From assembly GCA_035498175.1 (NCBI GenBank), contig DATKAJ010000072.1, positions 75,507 through 139,506 on the forward strand: DNA of 64,000 nt. The letters run 5' to 3'. Positions within the stretch are counted from its first letter, which is position 1, and each line of letters begins with the position of its first letter. Position numbers and translations under genes: made by a program. Below the pieces are notes generated by a model. It saw only the letters and a program-made list of their open reading frames with translations. It made no database searches and was not told the origin of the DNA. Positions 26,722 to 35,119 of this stretch are shown one piece after another. This stretch comes from JALORV01 sp035498175 (lineage in GTDB: Bacteria; Pseudomonadota; Gammaproteobacteria; Burkholderiales; Burkholderiaceae_F).

Positions 26722-26774
26722 CCGCCGCTCCGATGACCCCGCGCGCTGCGGGCGAACCGTGCTGAGGAGGTGCC

Positions 26775-27362
26775 ATGGGCTGGATCGTCGTGCTCGCCAT
26801 TCTTGCGGTCGCCGGGTTCTGGGCGGTCGGGGCCTACAACCGGCTCGTCAGCCTGCGCAACAAGTTCAAGAACGCATTCGCGCAGATCGACGTCCAGCTG
26901 AAGCGCCGCTATGACCTGATTCCGAACCTGGTCGAAACCGCGAAGGGCTACATGAAGCACGAGCGCGAGACGCTCGAAAAGGTGATCGCCGCGCGCAACA
27001 CCGCGGTGACCGCCAATGCGGCCGCTGCAGCCGACCCCGGCAGTGCAAATGCGATGCAGGGACTGATCGCGGCCGAGGGCGCGCTGTCGGGCGCGCTGTC
27101 GCGGATGTTTGCACTGGTCGAGGCCTACCCGGACCTCAAGGCCAACCAGAACATGATGCAACTCTCCGAAGAACTGACCGGGACCGAGAACAAGATCTCG
27201 TTCGCGCGCCAGGCGTTCAACGATGCGGTGATGAGCTACAACACAGCGGCGCAGCAGTTCCCGACCAACGTGATCGCCAGCATGTTCTCGTTCGCTCCGG
27301 GTGAAATGCTGCAGGCGACCGAGAGCGACGAAGAGCGCAAACCGGTCCGCGTCCAGTTCTGA
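26775..27362 (+). CDS. lemA: LemA-family membrane protein
   Basis: 195 residues. One N-terminal membrane helix (GWIVVLAILAVAGFWAVGAYN), then the four-helix LemA domain: NRLVSLRNKFKNAFAQIDVQ, RRYDLIPNLVETAKGYMKHE, TGTENKISFARQAFNDAV, followed by PTNVIASMF. Function is not settled. It is often next to an M48 metalloprotease gene, as here (71 bp downstream), suggesting a shared membrane quality-control role. Confidence 0.9.
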   Translation: MGWIVVLAILAVAGFWAVGAYNRLVSLRNKFKNAFAQIDVQLKRRYDLIPNLVETAKGYMKHERETLEKVIAARNTAVTANAAAAADPGSANAMQGLIAAEGALSGALSRMFALVEAYPDLKANQNMMQLSEELTGTENKISFARQAFNDAVMSYNTAAQQFPTNVIASMFSFAPGEMLQATESDEERKPVRVQF

Positions 27363-27433
27363 GCGGGGCGGCACGCGCCGCGGTGGGGCGCTGAACGCCC
27401 CTTCGCCGAGGCTGCGTTCGCCGGATCGTCCTG

Positions 27434-29458
27434 ATGAACTTCTTCGAGCAGCAGGAACTCGCGCGGCGCAACAGCCAGCGGCTGATCGTCCTGTTCGTTC
27501 TGGCAGTCGCGGCGATCGTGCTTGCGGTCAACGTGGCTGCGACATTCGTGTACCAGCTCTTCGTGCTGCCCGTTGCGGCCCGCGGCTTCGGGGTGCAGTT
27601 GCCGAACGGGTTCTACTTCACCAACACGGTCGTCGTGCTCGGCTTGGTTCTGGGCGGCACCTGGCTGGAGATGAACCGGCTGAAGGCGGGCGGCGCCGCG
27701 GTAGCGGCAATGGTCGGTGCGCGCGCGGTCGACCCGACAACGCGCGATGCGCTCGACCGGCGCCTGCTGAACGTGGTCGAGGAGATGGCGATCGCCTCGG
27801 GCGTGCCGGTCCCGCGCGTCTACGTGATGGACAACGAGGACTCGATCAACGCCTTTGCCGCCGGGCACTCGATCGACGATGCCGTCGTGACGGTCACGCG
27901 CGGCACGCTGACGCGCCTGACCCGCGATGAACTGCAGGGAGTCGTCGCGCACGAGTTCTCGCACATCCTGAACGGCGACATGAAGCTCAACCTGCAGCTG
28001 ATCGGGGTCCTGTTCGGACTGCTGATCGTCGCGATGGCGGGGCGGTTCCTGCTCGAGATTGGCGGCCGCAGCCGCGGTGGTGGTGATCGCAGCAGCGGCA
28101 GCGCGATCGTGGTGCTGTTCGCCGCAGGAATCGTGCTGTGGATCCTCGGCTACATCGGCGTCTTCTTCGGGCGCCTGATCAAGGCCGGGGTGTCGCGCCA
28201 GCGCGAGTATCTGGCCGACGCCAGCGCGGTTCAGTTCACGCGCAATCCGGACGGCATCGGCGGCGCGTTGCGGAAGATTGCAGGCCTGTCGCAGCAGACC
28301 GGACTCGGCTCGCGGATCAACCATCCGCAGGCGGAAGCCTTGTCGCATCTCTTTCTCGGTGCAGCCCGGCCCACCTTCGTGAGCGGCATGTTCGCGACTC
28401 ATCCGCCGCTGGAGGAGCGGTTGCGGCGGATCTACGGTCACGCCGTCGACGCGCTGCCTGCGCCGGAGAATGCGGTCGCGCTTGCGCTCGGCGGCCTGTC
28501 CACGCAGACGGAAGCGCCCGCTGCGCCGATCGAATACGTGCCGGCCGGTTCTGCGTCAGCACTTGCACCGCGCAAGCTTCCGACTAGCAGCAGCCCGGTG
28601 GCGGCGCTGGTCGAGGGCAGCAGTGCGGCCGGAGCAGGTGGCGTAGCTGCTCAGCTGACCGCTGAGATCGGCACGGTCCGGCCCCGCCGTCCCGACTTCG
28701 ATCTCGATTCCTCCCAGCGCGCGCTGCTCGACGGGCTGCGGCGGGCGGCGGCCGACAGTACGCGCGCCCAGCTCCTGGTATTCGCAATGCTCGTCGACAA
28801 GGAGCGCGGACTGCACGACCAGCAGCGCGCATTGATTGCCGAGGCCTACGGCGCCGATGCTGCGCAGATCGTTGACGACGACCACGCGCTGGTGCAGCAG
28901 CTTCCGCCCGGCGCCCGCCAGCCGCTTGCCGATCTCGCGATGCCGGCGCTGCGCAGGTTGCCGCGGGAGGCACAGTCGGCACTGCTGCGCACGGCGCATC
29001 TGCTGGTGGCCGCGGACGGCCGCGTGACGGTGCGCGAGTTCCTGCTCTTCAGCCTTCTGAAGCGCCGTCTAGGCCCCGAGTCGAGCCAGCGGGTCCGGGT
29101 CAGGTTCGACACGCTTGCGCCGCTGGCGCGGGAGATCGGCATCGTCCTGTCGCTGGTGGCAGCGGTTCGCCTGCCGGACCACTCGCAGCGTGCCTTCAAC
29201 GCTGGAGTGCTCCAGTTGCGCGACATCGAACCCCCGTTCGTGTCCGCTGTGGCGCTGCAGCTGGATCAGGTGTCATCGGCACTCGAGCGCCTGAACGGAC
29301 TGATGCCACTCGCCAAGCCGCAGCTGATCAAGGCCGCCACGGCCGTGGCCTTCATCGACGACGAGACGAACTGGCAGGCCGCCAGCACGCTGCGGCTGAT
29401 CTGCGCTGCGCTCGATGCACCGCTGCCACCGCAGGTTCTTCAGGCGGAGGAGGGTTAG
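27434..29458 (+). CDS. M48-family membrane metallopeptidase with long C-terminal extension
   Basis: 674 residues. Two N-terminal membrane segments (about 18-42 and 62-78), a third pair around 190-240, and the zinc motif HEFSH (His173-Glu174...His177) within GVVAHEFSHILNGDMKLN. The downstream zinc ligand candidate is Glu in QREYLADASAVQF. The catalytic part resembles HtpX/Oma1-type proteases and ends near residue 345. The last ~330 residues are a soluble, mostly helical region with no domain I recognise, containing an Ala/Val/Pro linker. Pairs with lemA. Confidence 0.85.
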   Translation: MNFFEQQELARRNSQRLIVLFVLAVAAIVLAVNVAATFVYQLFVLPVAARGFGVQLPNGFYFTNTVVVLGLVLGGTWLEMNRLKAGGAAVAAMVGARAVDPTTRDALDRRLLNVVEEMAIASGVPVPRVYVMDNEDSINAFAAGHSIDDAVVTVTRGTLTRLTRDELQGVVAHEFSHILNGDMKLNLQLIGVLFGLLIVAMAGRFLLEIGGRSRGGGDRSSGSAIVVLFAAGIVLWILGYIGVFFGRLIKAGVSRQREYLADASAVQFTRNPDGIGGALRKIAGLSQQTGLGSRINHPQAEALSHLFLGAARPTFVSGMFATHPPLEERLRRIYGHAVDALPAPENAVALALGGLSTQTEAPAAPIEYVPAGSASALAPRKLPTSSSPVAALVEGSSAAGAGGVAAQLTAEIGTVRPRRPDFDLDSSQRALLDGLRRAAADSTRAQLLVFAMLVDKERGLHDQQRALIAEAYGADAAQIVDDDHALVQQLPPGARQPLADLAMPALRRLPREAQSALLRTAHLLVAADGRVTVREFLLFSLLKRRLGPESSQRVRVRFDTLAPLAREIGIVLSLVAAVRLPDHSQRAFNAGVLQLRDIEPPFVSAVALQLDQVSSALERLNGLMPLAKPQLIKAATAVAFIDDETNWQAASTLRLICAALDAPLPPQVLQAEEG

Positions 29459-29669
29459 CGCCGCGCGCCAGGCGCGCGACGATGAGTCCGGCAATCGCGG
29501 GAGCGAAGCCGACGAGTGCAGCGATCGCGATGCTGGCCTCGCTCGCACCCGGTCTCGCGCCCTCGAGAGCAGCAAAGCCTGCGGCGACCAGAATCGTCGC
29601 GAGCCCCACCAGCACGCGGCCGCCGCGTCGCCGCAGCAGCCATGGAAAGACAAAGACGCCCAGCACCAC
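29352..29669 (-). CDS. Possible small membrane protein overlapping the M48 gene end
   Basis: The frame encodes two good hydrophobic segments (GVFVFPWLLRRRGGRVLVGL with its following LATILVAAGFAAL, and SIAIAALVGFAPAIAGLIV), flanked by basic residues, which looks like a genuine two-helix protein. However, its last ~35 codons run antisense into the M48 gene and are not protein-like. The start is unclear (GTG 29669 or 29672). Either a short real gene with an over-read tail or a decayed fragment. Unrecognised. Confidence 0.3.
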   Translation of the reverse strand: MVLGVFVFPWLLRRRGGRVLVGLATILVAAGFAALEGARPGASEASIAIAALVGFAPAIAGLIVARLARGANPPPPEEPAVAAVHRAQRRSAAACWRPASSSRRR

Positions 29670-29812
29670 GATCGCCGCAATCGTGATTCGGGCCGCTGAT
29701 GAAAGAAGAGATTTCGATCACGCGAACCCGGCGCGCAGGTTCGAAGTCTCGACGGCGAGCCGACCTTAGGGTCACCGGTGAAGCCACGCCCGGCGGTGTC
29801 TTCCGCCAATCG

Positions 29813-30808
29813 CTACGGCTTGAATCCCGTCGCCTGGTACACCTGTTCGATGACCTCCTTGCCGATGCGCGATTCGTTCTCCTTGTGCACCGGGACCAGC
29901 GCCTTCTTCATCGCGGCCTTCTGCTCCGGTGTCAGTGTGATGACTTCGGACCGGCCCGACTTGCGGATGCCTTCCAGCGCTTCGTCGTTCTCCTTCTGGG
30001 CGATCTCGTTGGCATATTTCGTCGCGTCCCTCATCGCGCCTTCGAGCGTCGTGCGGATGTCTGGAGGCAGACCGTCCCAGAACTTCTTGTTGGCGATGAC
30101 GGCGTAGCCGATGTAGCCGTGATCCGTGACCGCAACATATTTCTGCACCTCGTGGTGCTTCTGCGTGAACACGTTCGACGCGGTGTTCTCCGAGCCGTCG
30201 ACCACGCCGGTCTGCATCGCCTGGTAGACCTCCGAAAACGCCATCACCTGCGGGATCGCACCGAGCGCCTTCGTCTCGTCGCCGAGCACCTTCGACGACT
30301 GGATCCGCATCTTCAGGCCCTTGTAGTCGGCGACGTTCTTGATCGGCTTGTTCGCACTCATCACCTTGAAGCCGTTGTCCCAGTAGGCGAGGCCGAGGAT
30401 GCCCTTCGGCTCCAGCTTCTTGAACAGCGCGGCGCCGACCGGCCCCTCGGTGATTTTGTGCAGTTCGTCGTATTTATCGAAGATGTATGGCGGGTCGAAC
30501 ACTTCGAATTCGCGCGCCCCGAGCGGGCCGAACTTCGCCAGCGACGGTGCCAGCATCTGTACCGAGCCGAGCTGCAGCGCTTCCATTTCCTCGCCGTCCT
30601 TGAACAGCGAGCTGTTCGGGTACACCTCGACCTTGACGCGGCCCTTGGTGCGCTCCTCGGCGAGCTGCTTGAAGCGGTCCGCGCCCTTGCCCTTCGGCGT
30701 GTTGGGGGCGACCACGTGGCTGAACTTGATGATGATGGGCTGCTGCGCGGCCGCGGACGTTGCGAACGCGGCACAGGCGAGCGCGGCGGCGATCAACAGG
30801 GATTTCAC
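29813..30808 (-). CDS. dctP: TRAP transporter solute-binding protein, DctP type
   Basis: Periplasmic receptor for a C4-dicarboxylate-type TRAP transporter. 331 residues from GTG 30808, chosen because GAAGGAGA precedes it and it opens a signal peptide (SLLIAAALACAAFATSAAAQ). Family landmarks: IIIKFSHVVAPNTPKGKGAD, VKVEVYPNSSLFKDGEEMEAL, MRIQSSKVLGDE with the carboxylate-binding Arg, and VDGSENTASNVFTQKHHEVQ. No DctQ or DctM gene is nearby, so it is an orphan receptor, presumably sharing permeases encoded elsewhere. Last gene of the catabolic operon; 116 bp separate it from the lyase gene, so it may have its own start signal. Confidence 0.92.
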   Translation of the reverse strand: MKSLLIAAALACAAFATSAAAQQPIIIKFSHVVAPNTPKGKGADRFKQLAEERTKGRVKVEVYPNSSLFKDGEEMEALQLGSVQMLAPSLAKFGPLGAREFEVFDPPYIFDKYDELHKITEGPVGAALFKKLEPKGILGLAYWDNGFKVMSANKPIKNVADYKGLKMRIQSSKVLGDETKALGAIPQVMAFSEVYQAMQTGVVDGSENTASNVFTQKHHEVQKYVAVTDHGYIGYAVIANKKFWDGLPPDIRTTLEGAMRDATKYANEIAQKENDEALEGIRKSGRSEVITLTPEQKAAMKKALVPVHKENESRIGKEVIEQVYQATGFKP

Positions 30809-30924
30809 GAATGTCTCCTTCACGAAAGCGGTCCGACCGGTCATGCCGGCGGTCGATCGACGGAACGGCGTGGGAGCGTGGTAGCGAATGCTGGCGAATT
30901 GAACAGAGCAAGCGGCGCGAGACT

Positions 30925-31785
30925 TCATGACCGCGCCCCACCGCCCGCGGCTCGCGCCAGCGTCCGCCGGGCCTGGAGCACGATGGGCAGATCGATCATC
31001 CGGCCATCGAGCTTGACCGCCGCGCCGCCCGACGCGGCATCGGCGGCGATCACGCGGCGCGCCCACTCGAGTTCCTGCGGGCTGGGTGCGAACGCCTCGT
31101 GAACGGGCCGCACCTGATCCGGATGGATGCACAGCTTGCCGCCGAATCCAAAGCGCACGGCGCGCAGCGTGTCGGCACGCAGCCGCGCCTCGTCGCCCGT
31201 CCGCACCGTGACGCCGTCGACAGCCGGCGGCAGGCGACCCAGTCGCGTCGCCATCGCGACTACGAAGCGCAGCGGCACCAGCTCACTCTCGGCCTCGTCG
31301 CATTGAATGCCGGTGTCCGCCATGAAATCCATGTGGCCGATCACCAGGCGAATCACCCCGCGCGCACCGGCTACCGTCGAGATCGCGGCCAGTCCCGCGG
31401 CGCTTTCGATGAGGGGTAGCACACCGGTGTGCAACCGGTCGTGCATACGCTCGATTGCGGCGGCCGACTCCGCCTTAGGGAGCATCACGGCCGCGAGAAA
31501 TGGCAGCCTCGCGATGCATTCGAGATCCGCCTCGGCGGCCTCGCTGCCTTCTGAATTGATGCGTACCGCCAGGGGCACACCTTCAGAGATCAGTCGCGGC
31601 CAAGCGTCCTCGATCGTGCTGCGCGCGGAGGGCTTCTCCGGCGCAGGGACGCTGTCTTCGAGATCGAGGATCACCGCATCAGCGCCGCTGCGAACCGCCT
31701 TGTCGAAGAGCTTGGGACGGTTACCGGGCACGAACAGCAGACTGCGTGCGCTTGCGCAGTCGATCGGGAGCGCTGCTGGGCTCAT
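30925..31785 (-). CDS. CitE/HpcH-type CoA-ester lyase, probable citramalyl-CoA lyase
   Basis: TIM-barrel lyase cleaving a beta-hydroxyacyl-CoA; by context (S)- or (R)-citramalyl-CoA to pyruvate plus acetyl-CoA. 286 residues from ATG 31785, which overlaps the CaiB gene's stop as ATGA. Visible: RSLLFVPGNRPKLFDKAV, GADAVILDLEDSVP with metal-site acids, PLIESAAGL (Glu) and GHMDFMADTGIQ (Asp), and a C-terminal CIHPDQV. Malyl-CoA or citryl-ACP lyase activity cannot be excluded. Named as a CitE-like family member by motif; the substrate is inferred from its neighbours. Confidence 0.85.
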   Translation of the reverse strand: MSPAALPIDCASARSLLFVPGNRPKLFDKAVRSGADAVILDLEDSVPAPEKPSARSTIEDAWPRLISEGVPLAVRINSEGSEAAEADLECIARLPFLAAVMLPKAESAAAIERMHDRLHTGVLPLIESAAGLAAISTVAGARGVIRLVIGHMDFMADTGIQCDEAESELVPLRFVVAMATRLGRLPPAVDGVTVRTGDEARLRADTLRAVRFGFGGKLCIHPDQVRPVHEAFAPSPQELEWARRVIAADAASGGAAVKLDGRMIDLPIVLQARRTLARAAGGGARS

Positions 31786-32963
31786 ATGGCACCTTCCTCG
31801 TGCAGCTTCGCAATGGCTTCGGAGGTCCATCCGAGCTCATGCAGGATGCCGTCGGTGTGCTCGCCGAGTCCCGGGACGGCATCCATGTGCGCCTCGTAGG
31901 CGTTGCACTTGCCCGGTGGGAGCAGTGCCGGAATCGCTCCGTTCGGCGTCGCGACTTGCGTCCATCGCCTGCGCGCCTGCAATTGAGGGTGTTGCCAGAC
32001 GTCGTGCATGTCGTTCACCCGGGCGCTGGCGATCTGCGCTTCGTCGAGCCGCTGCACGACATGGTCCGCGGTCAGCGACGAGAACTGACTCACGATGATC
32101 CTGCGCAGTTCGTCGCGGTTCGCGGTGCGCTTCGAGTTGGACGAGAACCGATCATCGTTGGCAAGCTCGGGCTGCCGCAGCACGAGCTTGCAGAAGGCTA
32201 TCCACTCTCGCTCGTTCTGCAGGCCCAGCATCACCGTCCTGCCGTCGCCGGCCGCGAACGGTCCGTAAGGATAGATTGTTGCGTGCGCGGCGCCTGCGCG
32301 TGGCGGTGGAGTGGCGCCGTCAAACGCGTAATACAGCGGGTAGCCCATCCACTCGACCATGCTCTCGAGCATCGACACGTCAATGCTTGCGCCCTCCCCG
32401 GTCTTCGCGCGCAACAGCAGAGCGGCCAGGATGCTGGAGTAGGCGTACATGCCCGCGGCGATATCCGCGATCGAGCAGCCGGCCTTTGCGGGCTCATCGG
32501 GCGAGCCGGTGACAGAAAGGAAGCCGGATTCGCTCTGGATCAGCAGGTCATAGGCTTTCTTGTCGCGGTAGGGTCCATCGTCGCCGTATCCGGAGATATC
32601 GCAGACGATCAGCCGCGGATGCTTCTCGTGTAGTGCCTCGAACGACAGCCCCAGCCGTGCTGCGGCGCCGGGAGCGAGGTTCTGCACGAGCACATCGGCG
32701 CGCTCGAGCAGCCGGCTCAACACCACTTGCGCCTTGGGATGCTTTACGTCGAGAGTCAGACTCTCCTTGGAGCGGTTGCTCCAGACGAAGTGCGAAGCCA
32801 TGCCCCTGACGCGCTCGTCGTAGGCGCGCGCGAAGTCGCCGGTGCCGGGTCGTTCGATCTTGATGACGCGAGCGCCCAGGTCGGCGAGCTGTCGCGTGCA
32901 AAATGGCGCCGCGATGGCGTGTTCGAGTGTCACGACAGTCACACCGTCGAGGGGGCGCACCAT
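31782..32963 (-). CDS. CaiB/BaiF family (class III) CoA-transferase
   Basis: Transfers CoA between carboxylic acids; predicted here to activate itaconate, mesaconate or methylsuccinate with succinyl-CoA. 393 residues from ATG 32963. Family features: PLDGVTVVTLEHAIAAPFCTRQLADLGARVIKIERP, FVWSNRSKESLTLDVKH, YGDDGPYRDKKAYDLLIQSESG (containing the catalytic-Asp segment), and a C-terminal HPQLQARRRW. Overlaps the lyase start by ATGA and lies 14 bp after the acyl-CoA dehydrogenase. Confidence 0.88.
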   Translation of the reverse strand: MVRPLDGVTVVTLEHAIAAPFCTRQLADLGARVIKIERPGTGDFARAYDERVRGMASHFVWSNRSKESLTLDVKHPKAQVVLSRLLERADVLVQNLAPGAAARLGLSFEALHEKHPRLIVCDISGYGDDGPYRDKKAYDLLIQSESGFLSVTGSPDEPAKAGCSIADIAAGMYAYSSILAALLLRAKTGEGASIDVSMLESMVEWMGYPLYYAFDGATPPPRAGAAHATIYPYGPFAAGDGRTVMLGLQNEREWIAFCKLVLRQPELANDDRFSSNSKRTANRDELRRIIVSQFSSLTADHVVQRLDEAQIASARVNDMHDVWQHPQLQARRRWTQVATPNGAIPALLPPGKCNAYEAHMDAVPGLGEHTDGILHELGWTSEAIAKLHEEGAI

Positions 32964-32977
32964 GAAGCAGCCTCCCG

Positions 32978-34138
32978 TCAGAAGGATCGCGGCAGGCCGA
33001 GCAGGTGCTCGGCCACGTACGCAAAGATCAGGTTGGTCGAGATCGGCGCGACCTGGTAAAGCCGGGTTTCGCGGAACTTGCGCTCGATGTCGTATTCGTT
33101 GGCGAAGCCGAAGCCGCCGTGCGTCTGCATGCAGACATTGGCCGCTTCCCACGACGCCTTGGCGGCCAGGTACTTCGCCATGTTCGCCTGCGCGCCGGAC
33201 GGCCGGTTCGCATCGAAGAGCTCCGCCGCCTTGAATCGCATCAGATTCGCCGCTTCGACCTCGATGTAGGCATCGGCGATCGGAAACTGCACGCCCTGGT
33301 TCATGCCGATCGGCCGGTCGAAGACGATGCGCTCGCTGGCGTAGCGGCTGGCGCGGTCGATGAACCAGTAGCCGTCGCCGATGCATTCGGCGGCGATCAA
33401 CGTGCGCTCCGCGTTCAGCCCGTCGAGGATGTACTTGAACCCCTTGCCTTCCTCGCCGATCAGATTTTCGGCAGGGATCTCGAGGTTGTCGAAGAACAGT
33501 TCGTTGGTCTCGTGGTTCACCAGGTTCGGAATCGGCCGCACCGACAGGCCGTGCCCGATGGCTTGGTGAAGGTCGACGATGAAGATCGACATGCCTTCGG
33601 ACTTCCGCTGCACGTCCGCGAGCGGTGTCGTGCGCGCGAGCAGGATCATCAGGTCGGAGTGCTGAACGCGCGAGATCCAGACCTTCTGGCCGTTGACCAC
33701 GTAGCGGCCGTCCTTCTTCACGGCGGTCGTCTTGATCCTGGTCGTGTCGGTGCCCGTGGTCGGCTCGGTGACCGCCATCGACTGGATGCGCAGCTCCCCG
33801 GCCGCGATGCGAGGTAGGTATTTCTCCTTCTGCGCCTTGCTGCCGTTGCGCAGCAGTGTGCCCATGTTGTACATCTGGCCGTGCACGGCGCCCGAGTTGC
33901 CGCCCGAGCGGTTGATCTCTTCCATGATCACCGTCGCCGCCGTCAGTCCGAGGCCGGTGCCGCCGTACTCCTCAGGGATCATCGCAGCGAGCCACCCGGC
34001 CTTCATCAGCGCGTCGACGAACTCCTCGGGATAGGCCCGCCGCTCGTCGATCCTGCGGAAGTACTCGTCTGGGAACTGCCGACACAGGGCGCGGACCGCC
34101 TCGCGGATCTCGTGGTGTTCATCCGGTTCGTTGAACAT
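32978..34138 (-). CDS. Acyl-CoA dehydrogenase family protein
   Basis: FAD-dependent alpha,beta-dehydrogenase of an acyl-CoA. 386 residues with the ordinary three-domain layout: N-terminal helices (PEEYGGTGLGLTAATVIMEE), middle domain (AVTEPTTGTDTTRIKTTA, GQKVWISR) and C-terminal helical FAD region (QTHGGFGFANEYDIER). The residue at the usual glutamate base position falls in the C-terminal THGGFGF region; its identity needs an alignment. Possible substrates from context: methylsuccinyl-CoA or another branched C5 acyl-CoA. In the operon between the hydratase and the CoA-transferase. Confidence 0.9.
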   Translation of the reverse strand: MFNEPDEHHEIREAVRALCRQFPDEYFRRIDERRAYPEEFVDALMKAGWLAAMIPEEYGGTGLGLTAATVIMEEINRSGGNSGAVHGQMYNMGTLLRNGSKAQKEKYLPRIAAGELRIQSMAVTEPTTGTDTTRIKTTAVKKDGRYVVNGQKVWISRVQHSDLMILLARTTPLADVQRKSEGMSIFIVDLHQAIGHGLSVRPIPNLVNHETNELFFDNLEIPAENLIGEEGKGFKYILDGLNAERTLIAAECIGDGYWFIDRASRYASERIVFDRPIGMNQGVQFPIADAYIEVEAANLMRFKAAELFDANRPSGAQANMAKYLAAKASWEAANVCMQTHGGFGFANEYDIERKFRETRLYQVAPISTNLIFAYVAEHLLGLPRSF

Positions 34139-34153
34139 TCGTCGTCTCCATCC

Positions 34154-35005
34154 CTACGCCAGCGTCGCGCTGGCGTCCATCGCCACGTGGCCTTCGGGCG
34201 TGCGTGCCCAGAGCTTCACCGTGTGTGCGTCGACGCAGCGGCCGCACACATGGAAGGGCGCGACATCGAACAGCGGTTTCACCGCCCGGAACGAAAAATT
34301 CCTGACTTCCGCCGCGGGCAGTTCACGTCGCAGCAGGTCCAGCAGTAGTGTCGCGATCAGCGGCCCGTGGACGACGAGCCCCGGATATCCCTCGATCGTG
34401 GTGACGTAGCGTCGGTCGTAGTGGATGCGGTGGCCGTTGAAGGTCAGGGCCGAGTAGCGGAACGGCAGCACGTCGTCGGGCTCGATCCGCCGCGTCCAGT
34501 CCGCGTGGTCGGGCGCGGGTATGCCTGCGGGCACGGGCTCGTCCGGACGCGGCATGCCGCGATAGACGATGTCGTGTTCATCGATGATCGCCGGACGTCC
34601 GTCGCCCAGGATCTCGTGCCTTACGTTGACGAATACTAGCGGGCCGGTGCGACCTTCCTTGCCGCGAACGTCCGTGATGCGCGAATTGCGCACCAGCCGC
34701 TGGCCGACGCGCAGCGGTTCAGTGAACTCGATCCGGCTCCCCGCCCACATGCGGCGCGGCAGGTCCACCGGAGGCAGGAACCCGCCCCGCCTCGGGTGCC
34801 CATCCGGCCCGATTTCCGACTGCCGGTGGACCGGCAGGAAGTAGAGCCAGTGCCAGCATGGCGGGATGGGGTCACCCGTGGTTCGCGGGGGATCATCGCG
34901 ATCGAGTGTCGCCGTCAATGCACGCAGGGGCACCGGCGTGGCGAGGTCTTCGGCCGTTTCGGTGCGGTCGATCCAGCTGCGCAGGTGCGCGACGTCGAGG
35001 GGCAT
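34154..35005 (-). CDS. FAS1-like/MaoC-type hydratase, probable itaconyl- or mesaconyl-CoA hydratase
   Basis: 283 residues in two hot-dog halves. The N-terminal half has PPCWHWLYFLPVHRQSEIG, GGFLPPVDLPRRMWAGSRIE and GRTGPLVFVNVRHEI. The C-terminal half has the hydratase-like TFNGHRIHYDRRYVTTIEGYPGLVVHGPL. These resemble the mesaconyl-C4-CoA and itaconyl-CoA hydratase group (for example PA0878 of Pseudomonas aeruginosa, by memory). It would add water to give citramalyl-CoA for the downstream lyase. First gene of the operon; 114 bp follow lipA with no terminator or promoter recognised. Confidence 0.82.
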   Translation of the reverse strand: MPLDVAHLRSWIDRTETAEDLATPVPLRALTATLDRDDPPRTTGDPIPPCWHWLYFLPVHRQSEIGPDGHPRRGGFLPPVDLPRRMWAGSRIEFTEPLRVGQRLVRNSRITDVRGKEGRTGPLVFVNVRHEILGDGRPAIIDEHDIVYRGMPRPDEPVPAGIPAPDHADWTRRIEPDDVLPFRYSALTFNGHRIHYDRRYVTTIEGYPGLVVHGPLIATLLLDLLRRELPAAEVRNFSFRAVKPLFDVAPFHVCGRCVDAHTVKLWARTPEGHVAMDASATLA

Positions 35006-35119
35006 CGGCTGGTCTCCTTACGCGTGCGGCGGGTCTCATTTGAGCGGCTTCGCCGCCGCCGCGCCACCCGCAGAAGCGCTTGAAGCCGTCGACGCTGCAA
35101 TTGCAGCCGGCGGGCTCGG

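Noticed and set aside
35006..35119. Possible promoter or riboswitch between lipA and the hydratase gene
   Set aside because: The 114-bp spacer has no -10/-35 pair, hairpin or conserved aptamer motif that I can see.
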